This document shows positions 36,142 to 44,716 of a DNA stretch of 64,000 nt, in pieces. Origin of the DNA: a bacterium. Its GTDB lineage: Bacteria > KSB1 > UBA2214. The notes below the pieces were generated by a model. It worked only from the letters and a program-made list of their open reading frames with translations, was not told the DNA's origin and made no database searches. The DNA lies in assembly GCA_029560815.1 (NCBI GenBank), contig JAKQKF010000382.1:1-64000 (forward strand). Reading direction: 5' to 3'. Made by a program: the position numbers and the translations under genes. Every line of letters begins with the position of its first letter. Position 1 is the stretch's first letter.

Positions 36142-37818
36142 GTGAAGCGAATAATGCTCATCCTGATTCTTCTGCTGCCCCTGGCTCTCTCTGGCCAGGA
36201 ACCGGAGCAGATCACCCTGACATTTACCGAGTCGTCACAAATATTTCCCAATCCGGAACGGGGTTTTTACCGCTACGCCAACCTGCCGGGGCTGAGCACC
36301 CTGCCCGATCTGCAGAAGGAATCGGTCACCCTTATCTTCGGCCGGATCGCGGCCAATGCCTATCGCAACATGGATTTTCCGGAGAGCTATCTGACCAAGA
36401 TCCAGCGCGGGTTCGACACCGCCCGCGCCAAAGGGGTCAAGGTCAATGTGCGGGTCTCCTACAGCGATGACATCGGTCAGGCCGATGCTTCCAGGGAACA
36501 GATTTTCCGCCATATCGACCAGCTGCAGCCGCTGCTGCATAAAAACAAGGATGTCATCAATCTGGTGGAGGCGGGATTTATCGGCGCCTGGGGTGAGTGG
36601 CACAGCTCGACGAATGGCCTGGATACGCCGGATAAACGGCGCGCTATCCTCCTCAAGCTGCTCTCGGCCCTGCCCGTCGAGCGCATGGTCGTGGTCAGGA
36701 CCCCCCATTACAAACGGCAGATCTTCAGGGATTCCCTCATCACTGGCGGGCGTGCCTTTGACGGCTCCGATCTGAGCCGGACCGGTTTTCACAACGACTG
36801 TTTCCTCGCGGACGCCAGCGATATGGGCACCTATATCGAGCGGTCGCGCGCGCAGGAGATCGCCTACATCGGCGGTGAGACGCGCTTTACCCCCTTTGGT
36901 GGCGAAACCTGCGCTCTTTCCCGCTTTGCCGAATGTTCGAATGCCATCACGGAGATGGAAAAGCTCCACTGCTCCTATCTCAACGACGGCTATCACCCCG
37001 ACGTGCTGGCATTATGGAAGAGCGCGGCCTGCCTGCCCGAAGTCAAGCGGCGTCTCGGCTACCGCTTCGTGCTCCGTGAGGCCGTAATATCGGCAACGAT
37101 CCGTCCGGGCGGAGTGCTGGTTTTCAATTTTTCCATCGAAAATGTCGGCTTCGCCGCACCTCACAACCCGCGCACCGTTTACCTGGTGTTGCGCGACACT
37201 GCTTCGGGCCGGGAAGCGGCCGCGGCTCTCTCTCTGGACCCGCGCACCTGGCTGCCCGGCGACACTCTGAGCTTTGCGCGCAAGTTACGGGTCCCGGCGG
37301 ATTGGCCGGCCGGCAGCTCTTCGCTCGCACTCTGGCTCCCCGATCAGGAGCCCACGCTTCGGGGCGATGCGCGCTATGCGATCCGTCTGGCTAACAACGC
37401 CACCTGGGATGCGAACCGGGGTACAAACCTGATCACCGACCGGTTGATTATCGATCCGGGTGCCGCCGGCCAGGTGGATCCACAGGCCCTGGAGTTCCGG
37501 GAGATCGACTCGACCGCAGGTCTCCGGAGCGATCCGCTGCTGCCCGACAGCTATTATCTTGCCGCTTTTCCCAACCCCTTCAACAGCCAGACGACCATCC
37601 AGTATACGGTGGAGAAATCCGGACCGGTCCTGCTGACCCTCTATAACACGGTCGGTCAGAGGATGGCCACCCTGGTGGACGGGCAGAAGAGTCCTGGCAG
37701 CCATACAGCCATTTGGGACGGCCGGAGCAATGGTGCGCCAGCCGCAACGGGTCTCTATATCGTCCGGCTGCAAACCGCAGACCGGGCGCGCGAGATCAGA
37801 ATCATCCTGGCAAAATAG
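36142..37818 (+). CDS. DUF4874/DUF4832 exported TIM-barrel protein with T9SS tail
   Basis: The 558-residue protein has a signal peptide (to about 19, ending SGQ), a DUF4874 barrel beginning 'IFPNPERGFYRYANL', the motif 'AGFIGAWGEWHSSTNG' (E152 likely catalytic), a DUF4832 beta-rich domain (about 310-445) and a T9SS type A sorting domain ('FPNPFNSQTTIQYTVEKSG', ending 'REIRIILAK'). The DUF4874/4832 pair is common in Bacteroidota glycan loci and looks like a glycoside hydrolase, but I know of no proven activity. GTG start with AAGGAG 4 nt upstream. It is exported to the surface, unlike its Tat-routed neighbour. Confidence 0.8.
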   Translation: MKRIMLILILLLPLALSGQEPEQITLTFTESSQIFPNPERGFYRYANLPGLSTLPDLQKESVTLIFGRIAANAYRNMDFPESYLTKIQRGFDTARAKGVKVNVRVSYSDDIGQADASREQIFRHIDQLQPLLHKNKDVINLVEAGFIGAWGEWHSSTNGLDTPDKRRAILLKLLSALPVERMVVVRTPHYKRQIFRDSLITGGRAFDGSDLSRTGFHNDCFLADASDMGTYIERSRAQEIAYIGGETRFTPFGGETCALSRFAECSNAITEMEKLHCSYLNDGYHPDVLALWKSAACLPEVKRRLGYRFVLREAVISATIRPGGVLVFNFSIENVGFAAPHNPRTVYLVLRDTASGREAAAALSLDPRTWLPGDTLSFARKLRVPADWPAGSSSLALWLPDQEPTLRGDARYAIRLANNATWDANRGTNLITDRLIIDPGAAGQVDPQALEFREIDSTAGLRSDPLLPDSYYLAAFPNPFNSQTTIQYTVEKSGPVLLTLYNTVGQRMATLVDGQKSPGSHTAIWDGRSNGAPAATGLYIVRLQTADRAREIRIILAK

Positions 37819-37866
37819 TCCTCATTATTCATAACAAGCACAAAGCGAACCTTATCGGAGGTCAAT

Positions 37867-39918
37867 ATGATTTCCCTGAAACGTAAAGCCCTTTATGCCG
37901 CAGCACTCCTGGCCGCGCTCCTGTTCGCCTGCGCCGGCACACCGGATACTGTGAGCATAATCCACAAGAACATTCAGCTCAATTTTGACCGCAACATGCA
38001 CAGTCAAGTGATCGTGAGGCTCGGCGGCCCCCTGGCCCTGGGCGACTATACGGCATCGGAGTACCCGGTCATTGCGGGGACGGCTGTGAAGGATTTTGTC
38101 CTCAAAATTCATGCAAAAAAAGAGGTGAGTGATGCCCTGGGCAAAGGGATCCAGCATACACTCATCGGCGAAGCCGTAGGTCTGCAAAAGGAGATCCTGG
38201 TCACCCTCTATGAGGAGTTTCCCTCCGTCGCAGTGACGCAGGTGAAATACACCAACACTGGTACGGGTGCTGTTAAACTGGACGGCTGGACCAGCAACCA
38301 CTATGCCATCAAGGCGGTCGCGCCGGCACAGGAAGGCGTTCCGTTCTGGACATACGAGCCGGCCACCTACGAATCCCGGCCGGACTGGTTTCTGCCGATC
38401 AATGCCGGTTTTTATCAGGAAAACTATCTGGGAATGAATTCTTCCGACTATGGCGGCGGCACGCCGGTCGCCGACATCTGGCGTCCGGATGCCGGCATCG
38501 GCATCGGCCATCTGGAGATGGTGCCCAAGCTGGTCTCCATGCCGGTCCAGATGAAGGACAGCCTGGGTGCGGAACTCGCCATCGTCTTCAAAACCGACCG
38601 CACGCTCGCAAGCGGCGAAAGCTGGCCGACTTTTAAAACCTTTGTCGCTGTGCACCAGGGTGACTGCTTCCAGACCCTGAACACGTATCGCGAAATGATG
38701 ATCAGGCAGGGCATTACCTTCCGCAAGACGCCGGCAACCAGCTATGAACCGCAGTGGTGCGCCTGGGGATACGAGCGCAAGTTTACCATGGACCAGGTGG
38801 TCAACACCCTGCCCAAAGCGAAGGAACTGGGCTACCAGTGGGCAGTGCTCGATGACGGCTGGCAGACCTCCGAAGGCGACTGGTACCTGACCAAGGACAA
38901 GTTCCCCAACGGTGATGCCGACATGATCAGCTTTGTCGACCGCATCAAGGCTAACGGCCTCAAACCGCAGCTGTGGTGGGCACCGCTGGCCGTCGACCCC
39001 GGCACCGATCTCATCAAGGAGCATCCCGAATATCTGCTGCTCAACAAGGACGGCTCACCCCAGCGGATCACCTGGTGGGATTCCTATTATCTCTGCCCGG
39101 CCTATCAGCCGGTGGTCGAGAATACCCGCGCCCAGGTGGAGACCTATATGCGCAAATGGGGATTCCAGGGATTGAAAATCGACGGTCAGCACCTCAACGC
39201 TGCGCCGCCCTGCTACAATCCCGCCCATAATCATGCCTATCCTGAAGAATCCTGCGAAAAGATGCCCGACTTTTTCAAAATGATCTACGAGACGGCGCTC
39301 GCGATCTATCCCGACGCAGTCGTCGAGATCTGCCCCTGCGGGACATCCTTTTCCTTTTTTACCCTGCCCTACATGAACCAGTCGGTGGCTTCCGATCCGA
39401 CCAGCAGCTGGCAGGTGCGTCTCAAGGGCAAGGCCCTGCGCGCGTTGATGGGAGCTGACGCCGCTTACTATGCCGATCATGTCGAACTGAGCGATAACGG
39501 CGATGATTTTGCCACCCAGGTGGGCATCGGCGCTGTTGTCGGCACCAAGTTCACCTGGCCGGTCGGCGCGGCGAAAAAGCCCCGTAATGACCTGACCCCG
39601 TCGCGTGAAGTGGAGTGGTCCAAATGGACCAGGATTTACCTCGATCACATGCTCAGCACCGGCACTTATATGGGCGAGCTGTATGATCTCGGTTTCGACC
39701 GTCCCGAGACCCATGCGATCAAAAAAGAGAACCGTCTCTATTACGCCTTTTACGCCGACCAGTACAGCGGATCTGTTGAGCTGCGCGGACTGGAGGCAAA
39801 GAACTATGTGGTCCGCGACTATGTCAATGATCGCGAACTGGGCAAGGTCACCGGGCCGAAGGCCAGGCTGGAGGTCTCCTTTGACCGCTACCTGCTGCTG
39901 CAGGCGACTCCGGAGTAG
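37867..39918 (+). CDS. GH36-like alpha-galactosidase / alpha-GalNAcase lipoprotein
   Basis: The 683-residue protein has a lipoprotein signal (Cys22 in 'ALLFACAG'), an N-terminal beta-sandwich (about 30-285) and a GH-D clan TIM barrel. The barrel carries 'YQWAVLDDGWQTSEGDWYL', the nucleophile strand 'GLKIDGQHL' (D439) in place of the usual K-W-D-x-N, and 'SVASDPTSSWQVR' with the acid/base candidate D510. Clan GH-D includes alpha-galactosidases and alpha-N-acetylgalactosaminidases. The changed residues around D439 (I-D-G-Q) could alter specificity. GGAGGT precedes the ATG by 4 nt. Its lipid anchor puts it in the periplasm or on the cell surface with the other enzymes of the locus. Confidence 0.82.
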   Translation: MISLKRKALYAAALLAALLFACAGTPDTVSIIHKNIQLNFDRNMHSQVIVRLGGPLALGDYTASEYPVIAGTAVKDFVLKIHAKKEVSDALGKGIQHTLIGEAVGLQKEILVTLYEEFPSVAVTQVKYTNTGTGAVKLDGWTSNHYAIKAVAPAQEGVPFWTYEPATYESRPDWFLPINAGFYQENYLGMNSSDYGGGTPVADIWRPDAGIGIGHLEMVPKLVSMPVQMKDSLGAELAIVFKTDRTLASGESWPTFKTFVAVHQGDCFQTLNTYREMMIRQGITFRKTPATSYEPQWCAWGYERKFTMDQVVNTLPKAKELGYQWAVLDDGWQTSEGDWYLTKDKFPNGDADMISFVDRIKANGLKPQLWWAPLAVDPGTDLIKEHPEYLLLNKDGSPQRITWWDSYYLCPAYQPVVENTRAQVETYMRKWGFQGLKIDGQHLNAAPPCYNPAHNHAYPEESCEKMPDFFKMIYETALAIYPDAVVEICPCGTSFSFFTLPYMNQSVASDPTSSWQVRLKGKALRALMGADAAYYADHVELSDNGDDFATQVGIGAVVGTKFTWPVGAAKKPRNDLTPSREVEWSKWTRIYLDHMLSTGTYMGELYDLGFDRPETHAIKKENRLYYAFYADQYSGSVELRGLEAKNYVVRDYVNDRELGKVTGPKARLEVSFDRYLLLQATPE

Positions 39919-40063
39919 AAGGGCGCGCATAGACCGGATTTCAACCCGCGCATCCTGATTTTGTCTGTTGCTGCAGACGGGGCGGGATGATAATTTGAGT
40001 ATCCGTTCGCAGGGACGGCTGCGGCTTTGGCTGCGCGGGGGATAACTCGTTGAGGAGAAGAGA

Positions 40064-42076
40064 ATGAAAGTACTGAAAATAATCATGCTGGCCGGCCTGA
40101 TCAGCATGGCGGCCTGTGCGCAGAAGCAGGAGGCGGCCGGGACCGCTGCTCCCGGGCAGAACTGGACCCACTTTGTCCGCATCGGCGGGCACGGCCTGAG
40201 CCTGGATCGCATCGATCACATCATGGAGAGCGTGCAGGAGACCGGGGTGTTCGGCATCGAAACGGACAATGACATCACCGGGCGCTATGACAGCTTTCTC
40301 GATCCGACGGAAAAGCTGGCGGCGATCAAGGCGATGGCCGATGCGGCGCACAAGGCGGGCAATTACGCTTTTGTCTACATCGCCGGGACGGAGTGCATCA
40401 CCGCCAACGCGGACAAGACGCCCAGCAGCTTTTTCAAGGATCATCCGGACTGGGTGCAGCGCAAGATCACCGGCGAGCCCGCCGTCTTCGGCGGGGGTAC
40501 GGCGTTCTGGATTTCCGCAGGTGACGAGGATGTCTGGATCAGCCCCTATGCCGTGGAGTGGCGCAAGATCTATATGGAGCGGGTGCGGCAGATCGCGGCC
40601 ACCGGCATCGATGGGGTCTATGTGGATATTCCCTACTGGATGACCCATTTCGACGGCTGGGAGGATTCATGGGCCAGCTTTGATGTGCATACCGTGGCGG
40701 CCTTCAAGGAGAGGACCGGCCTGGACGCGATGAAAGATCTCAAACTGGGCGACTATAGCGACGCCAATTTCCGCAAGTGGGTCGACTTTCGCATCCAGAC
40801 CCTCACCGAGTTTATGGAAGAAATCAACGACAATGTCAAGGCGGTAAATCCCGCCTGCATGACCATTCCGGAAATCTATCCCGGGATCGGCGAGGAGGCC
40901 GTCCGGGTCGGTTCGGATGTCTACGAGATGTATCGGGAGATGGACACCATCGCCCATGAATACAGCGCCGGCGGCTATACCGCGGCGGAGCGCAATCCCA
41001 TCGACTGGTTCACCTATATGGAAGGGATGTTCACTTTCCGCGCTTTCGCTGAAGGCAAGGCTTCCTGGATGTTGAGCTACTCGTGGGATGAAGAACCCGG
41101 CGTCGACCCCCGCGATGCGATGAAAAACCTCGCCCTGTCGCAGGTTATGGCCGGGGCCAATTTTTGGGATGCGCGCGGCCATGTCATGTCGGGCTCCAAC
41201 GATTTCCCGACGCGCACAGAGATATTCAAATGGATTGCCGCCAATGAAAAGCGGCTTTACCATCCGCGTCTGCCCATCCAGCCCGCCGGCATCTATTTTT
41301 CGCCCTTCACCCGCAACTATTTTGCGGATGACTTTCTCGCCTCCTATCACGGCATGATGCACCTGCTCCTCCAGTCGCACCTGGAATTCCAGATCCTCAC
41401 GCCGCGCACTCTTGCGGAGTTCAAGGGCGATCTGCTGATCCTGCCGGATGTAAAAATCCTCACCCCGGATGAGCTGGCATTTTTCGAGCAGTTCGTCAAG
41501 GCCGGCGGCAAGCTGATGCTGACCGGCGAGAGCGGCGCCTATAACCGCGATCGCCAGCTGCTGCCAGTCAATCCCCTGCACGCTCTGTTAGGAATTGCCG
41601 ATGCGAAGAGCCCGGCGGAGAGGGCGGCGGATCCCGCTTTTATCTACCGGCCGGCCTGTCCGGGCAAATCGTACGGCGACCGGGCGGTCATGCAGAGCTA
41701 CAACGCCGGCGAAGCCGGCGCCGCGGCGCCGTGGCAGGTGCTGCTGACTGATTTCAAACGCGACATCAGCGAGCTCCTGCAGTACAAACCGGCAGTGACC
41801 CTGCAGGCTTCGCCCTATGTGGCGGCGCAGATCGCCGCTGTAGACGGGAAACCGCATCTCTTCCTGGCCAATTTCGGCGGCCTGAAGGCCAAAGAAGTGG
41901 CGGTCCCGGCGGCCGAACAGGGCGTCACGGTCACCTTTCCCGGGACGGCCGCTTCCCGCGTCCACTTTCTGCCTTATCTGGGGACGGAGCTCCTCCTCGA
42001 GGGGCAGCATGCGGATGGCAGGGTCAAGATTGTGCTGCCGCCGCTTGAACGTGGCGCGGTGGTCTGGCTCGAGTAA
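40064..42076 (+). CDS. TIM-barrel/GATase-like putative glycosidase lipoprotein (paralogue 1)
   Basis: The 670-residue lipoprotein (Cys18 in 'ISMAACAQ') has a TIM barrel (about 30-410), a flavodoxin/GATase-like domain as in GH42 trimerisation domains (about 425-500, 'VKAGGKLMLTGESGAYN') and a small C-terminal beta domain (about 585-670, 'SPYVAAQIAAVDGKPHLFL'). The barrel strand 'GIDGVYVDIPYW' (D188) lines up with the same strand in the proteins encoded at 44717 and 46895, a sign of common descent. It resembles GH42-like and unclassified hydrolase families; I cannot assign a CAZy number. GAGGAG precedes the ATG. Substrate unknown, probably the glycan of this locus. Confidence 0.68.
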   Translation: MKVLKIIMLAGLISMAACAQKQEAAGTAAPGQNWTHFVRIGGHGLSLDRIDHIMESVQETGVFGIETDNDITGRYDSFLDPTEKLAAIKAMADAAHKAGNYAFVYIAGTECITANADKTPSSFFKDHPDWVQRKITGEPAVFGGGTAFWISAGDEDVWISPYAVEWRKIYMERVRQIAATGIDGVYVDIPYWMTHFDGWEDSWASFDVHTVAAFKERTGLDAMKDLKLGDYSDANFRKWVDFRIQTLTEFMEEINDNVKAVNPACMTIPEIYPGIGEEAVRVGSDVYEMYREMDTIAHEYSAGGYTAAERNPIDWFTYMEGMFTFRAFAEGKASWMLSYSWDEEPGVDPRDAMKNLALSQVMAGANFWDARGHVMSGSNDFPTRTEIFKWIAANEKRLYHPRLPIQPAGIYFSPFTRNYFADDFLASYHGMMHLLLQSHLEFQILTPRTLAEFKGDLLILPDVKILTPDELAFFEQFVKAGGKLMLTGESGAYNRDRQLLPVNPLHALLGIADAKSPAERAADPAFIYRPACPGKSYGDRAVMQSYNAGEAGAAAPWQVLLTDFKRDISELLQYKPAVTLQASPYVAAQIAAVDGKPHLFLANFGGLKAKEVAVPAAEQGVTVTFPGTAASRVHFLPYLGTELLLEGQHADGRVKIVLPPLERGAVVWLE

Positions 42077-42090
42077 GAACAACCTCCTGG

Positions 42091-42114
42091 CGAACCGGCC
42101 TGCCGGCCGGTTCG
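42091..42114. terminator. 10-bp stem-loop after paralogue 1
   Basis: CGAACCGGCC and GGCCGGTTCG pair perfectly around a TGCC loop, 15 bp after the stop. No T-run follows, so it may attenuate or protect mRNA rather than stop transcription outright. The rest of the gap to 42277 shows nothing else. Confidence 0.5.
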
Positions 42115-42277
42115 CGACCGCGCTGTAAAATCCTAAAACAACCAAACCGGCCCGGCACATGGCGGATGCCTGAAAACAACCAGCGCGGCTGCTGCGGCCG
42201 GGCATCGGTTCTGCTGCTAATGGTCTGCTGCCGGGGCGAATTTGACTTTGATTAACCGACAGAAAGGATAGACAGGG

Positions 42278-44590
42278 ATGAAGGTGAAGCTTTTTATCCT
42301 GTTCATGCTGCTGGCCGTTTGCGGCCGGGCTTTCGATAATCCGCGGCTCGGTCTTGTCATCAGCAAGACCAGCTTTGACCAGAAATGGGGAGTGACCCAG
42401 ATGTCGGCGCACGGCTGGGCGGCGGCAGCGAACCTGGCGGGCATCCCCTATGACTGCTTCTTTCTTGAAGAGCTCACTACCAGCGATCTGCGTGCCATCG
42501 ATGCTCTGATCCTGGGTCAATGCTCGCATGTGGCGGAGAAAGATTATGCGCCTTTTGCCGCCAAACTGAAGGAGTATCTGGCCGGGGGAGGCCACCTCAT
42601 CGTCGACGGTCAACTCGCCGTATATGATGAAAAAGCGGCGGAGCGCGATCATGCGGAGCTGGATGAGCTGGCCGGCATCGCCTATCAGGGTTTCCGCGGC
42701 AACGAGAATTTCCGTCTGCAGAGCAGTGGAGTGCAGCACTATATCACGAGGATTTTCACGCCGGGCCAGTTTGTCACTCAGCACCTCGTCAGCGGACTCA
42801 ATATCCTCTCCGGCAGCCAGCCTCTGATCTTCATGACTGATGGCCGGAGCGCCTGGCCCTTTCTCTCGATTTCGGAAAAGGCGAAAAGCAGGATCGTGCT
42901 CGTCAGCGATTTCAGCACCTGGTCCGGCGCGGCCTCCTTTTTCCGCAATGAGCAGCCGCAGCTCTTTTTCCGCAATCAGCTCTTCAATGCCATGATCCGC
43001 GCCATCCACTGGAGCCTCTATGGCGATATCAGCACGCCTTTCCCCGTGCCGCAGCTCTCCAATGCCAATCTCACCGCGATCGTCCGGCTCGACGGCGACG
43101 GCAGCAGCAACCTCAATGAGCAGATCACCACGATCAATTACCTGATCGATATCGCGCGCGCGAGCGGAGTGGTGCCCGTCTATACCTGGGTTTCAAGTCA
43201 GGCCGCCAAGGCCGGCTGGCCCGATCTGGCGCCCCTGGGCAAAAAGCTCGAGGAGGCCGGCGGCGAGATCGGCACCCACAGCCGTCACCACCGGATCGAT
43301 GAAGAGATGACCGAAGAGCGCTGGCAGGATGAGCTGGACGGCTCGATCAGGGACATCGAATTCAACACCTCGGACTATGGCTTTCCGATCGGCAAGGTGG
43401 AATGTTTTATCAATCCCGGCAACACCATCAAGATGGTTGATTACGAGCAGGTGGCCAAGCGGTTCAAGCTCTATATGACCCACGGCTTTGAGCAGGATAT
43501 GCCTCTCGGTTTCGGCAATCTCACCTGGTTCACGGGCCCATACAAGGATCTCGCCCTGCTCGAGGACACTCCCTCCCCCGACTATCAGTGGTTCTACGAC
43601 CCGACCTGGAGCTACACCACCCAGCAGATCACCGCCTATCAGGAGGCGGTTTTCGATCACATGTTCGAAAACATCGGCCGCGGGGTGATCTATAATCAGA
43701 TGTGGCACGACTATTCCATAACCTCCCAGCCGCAGTACGGCAAGAGCCGCGTCGTCAACAAATCCAATCTCGCCATGTACGAGGCCATCCGCGCCAAGTT
43801 TGCGGTCAAGGATATTTACTGTCCTGCGCCGATCGAACTCGCCAACAAGCTGCGGCTGATGGCGCGCTGGAATTACCGCTGGAGCACCTCGGGCGAAAAG
43901 ATTGTGCTCGAACTTGATCTCAGCGAGGTGGGCAGTGATGAGCTGGCCTCCTTCGCCGGGGGCATGGGCGTCAGCATCGAAAACGCCGGCGGCTGCATCC
44001 AGGAGGTCACGATCAACGGCAAACCGCACGACGCTTTCCGCGACCGCCTGGTGATCCTGCCCGACCTTGGCAAGGGCGTGAACCGGATCGAGGTCACGAT
44101 GGGTGCACAAAAGCCGGCAAGGCCGCGGCTGACCTACATTTCGCAGCACATGGCCTCGCTCCTGAGGACGGGCGATCAATGGCAGCTGCCCATTGTCACT
44201 AAAAACCGCACGCGCTTTCGCTGGCAGGTGCCTGCCGGCTATGCGCTTCTGCACGCAGACGCCCAGGAGTGGGACCGGCTGGGCGACGGCTCGCTCTACG
44301 GCCATGCCGACTCGGATCGTACCGTGGTTCTGCAAAAGCTGGATGATGAGCGCTTTGCCATCTCCCGGGCTACACTGCCGGTCGAAAAGGTGATCTCAGA
44401 GAAAAAGCGGGCCCGCATCCTCGTCCGCAGCAACGGCCGCGATGAGAACACGTTTTCCTTCCGGGCCGGGTCGGCTCCGCAAAAGATCACGTTTCAGAAC
44501 CAGCCGGCCGCCGCTTCGCTCTCCGGCAAGGAGCAGATCATTACTCTGCCGAAATTTGACGGAGAGGCCGAAATACAGATTCAATTTTAG
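42278..44590 (+). CDS. Exported NodB-type polysaccharide deacetylase with GATase-like domain
   Basis: The 770-residue protein has a signal peptide (to about 18, ending GRA). A GATase/flavodoxin-like domain (about 22-245; 'LKEYLAGGGHLIVDGQLAV') is followed by a NodB-like deacetylase barrel (about 262-530). The metal-site motifs are 'IVRLDGDGSSN' (D272, D274) in place of T-F-D-D-G, and 'GTHSRHHR' (H334, H338), which fits H-S-x-x-H. A beta-rich region (about 535-770) ends in 'AEIQIQF'. Unlike ordinary CE4 enzymes it is large and has a non-standard first motif, so it could belong nearer to CE18 (galactosaminogalactan deacetylase). De-N-acetylation of a GalNAc polymer would fit the locus; this is inference. 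Confidence 0.7.
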   Translation: MKVKLFILFMLLAVCGRAFDNPRLGLVISKTSFDQKWGVTQMSAHGWAAAANLAGIPYDCFFLEELTTSDLRAIDALILGQCSHVAEKDYAPFAAKLKEYLAGGGHLIVDGQLAVYDEKAAERDHAELDELAGIAYQGFRGNENFRLQSSGVQHYITRIFTPGQFVTQHLVSGLNILSGSQPLIFMTDGRSAWPFLSISEKAKSRIVLVSDFSTWSGAASFFRNEQPQLFFRNQLFNAMIRAIHWSLYGDISTPFPVPQLSNANLTAIVRLDGDGSSNLNEQITTINYLIDIARASGVVPVYTWVSSQAAKAGWPDLAPLGKKLEEAGGEIGTHSRHHRIDEEMTEERWQDELDGSIRDIEFNTSDYGFPIGKVECFINPGNTIKMVDYEQVAKRFKLYMTHGFEQDMPLGFGNLTWFTGPYKDLALLEDTPSPDYQWFYDPTWSYTTQQITAYQEAVFDHMFENIGRGVIYNQMWHDYSITSQPQYGKSRVVNKSNLAMYEAIRAKFAVKDIYCPAPIELANKLRLMARWNYRWSTSGEKIVLELDLSEVGSDELASFAGGMGVSIENAGGCIQEVTINGKPHDAFRDRLVILPDLGKGVNRIEVTMGAQKPARPRLTYISQHMASLLRTGDQWQLPIVTKNRTRFRWQVPAGYALLHADAQEWDRLGDGSLYGHADSDRTVVLQKLDDERFAISRATLPVEKVISEKKRARILVRSNGRDENTFSFRAGSAPQKITFQNQPAAASLSGKEQIITLPKFDGEAEIQIQF

Positions 44591-44635
44591 AAATAGTGGC
44601 CAGAAGCCGGGGGCCTTGTGGATCATGACTGTCGG

Positions 44636-44660
44636 CCCTGCCCGGCTCGCCCGGGCAGGG
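44636..44660. terminator. 10-bp GC stem-loop after deacetylase gene
   Basis: CCCTGCCCGG and CCGGGCAGGG pair perfectly around a 5-nt loop, 46 bp after the deacetylase stop and 57 bp before the next start. There is no T-run. Likely a partial terminator or processing/stability element inside a long transcript. Confidence 0.5.
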
Positions 44661-44716
44661 GCTGTTACTCTAACGGCTGCCGGGTATCCTCAGGATAACC
44701 CCGTAGAAGGAGTCCT

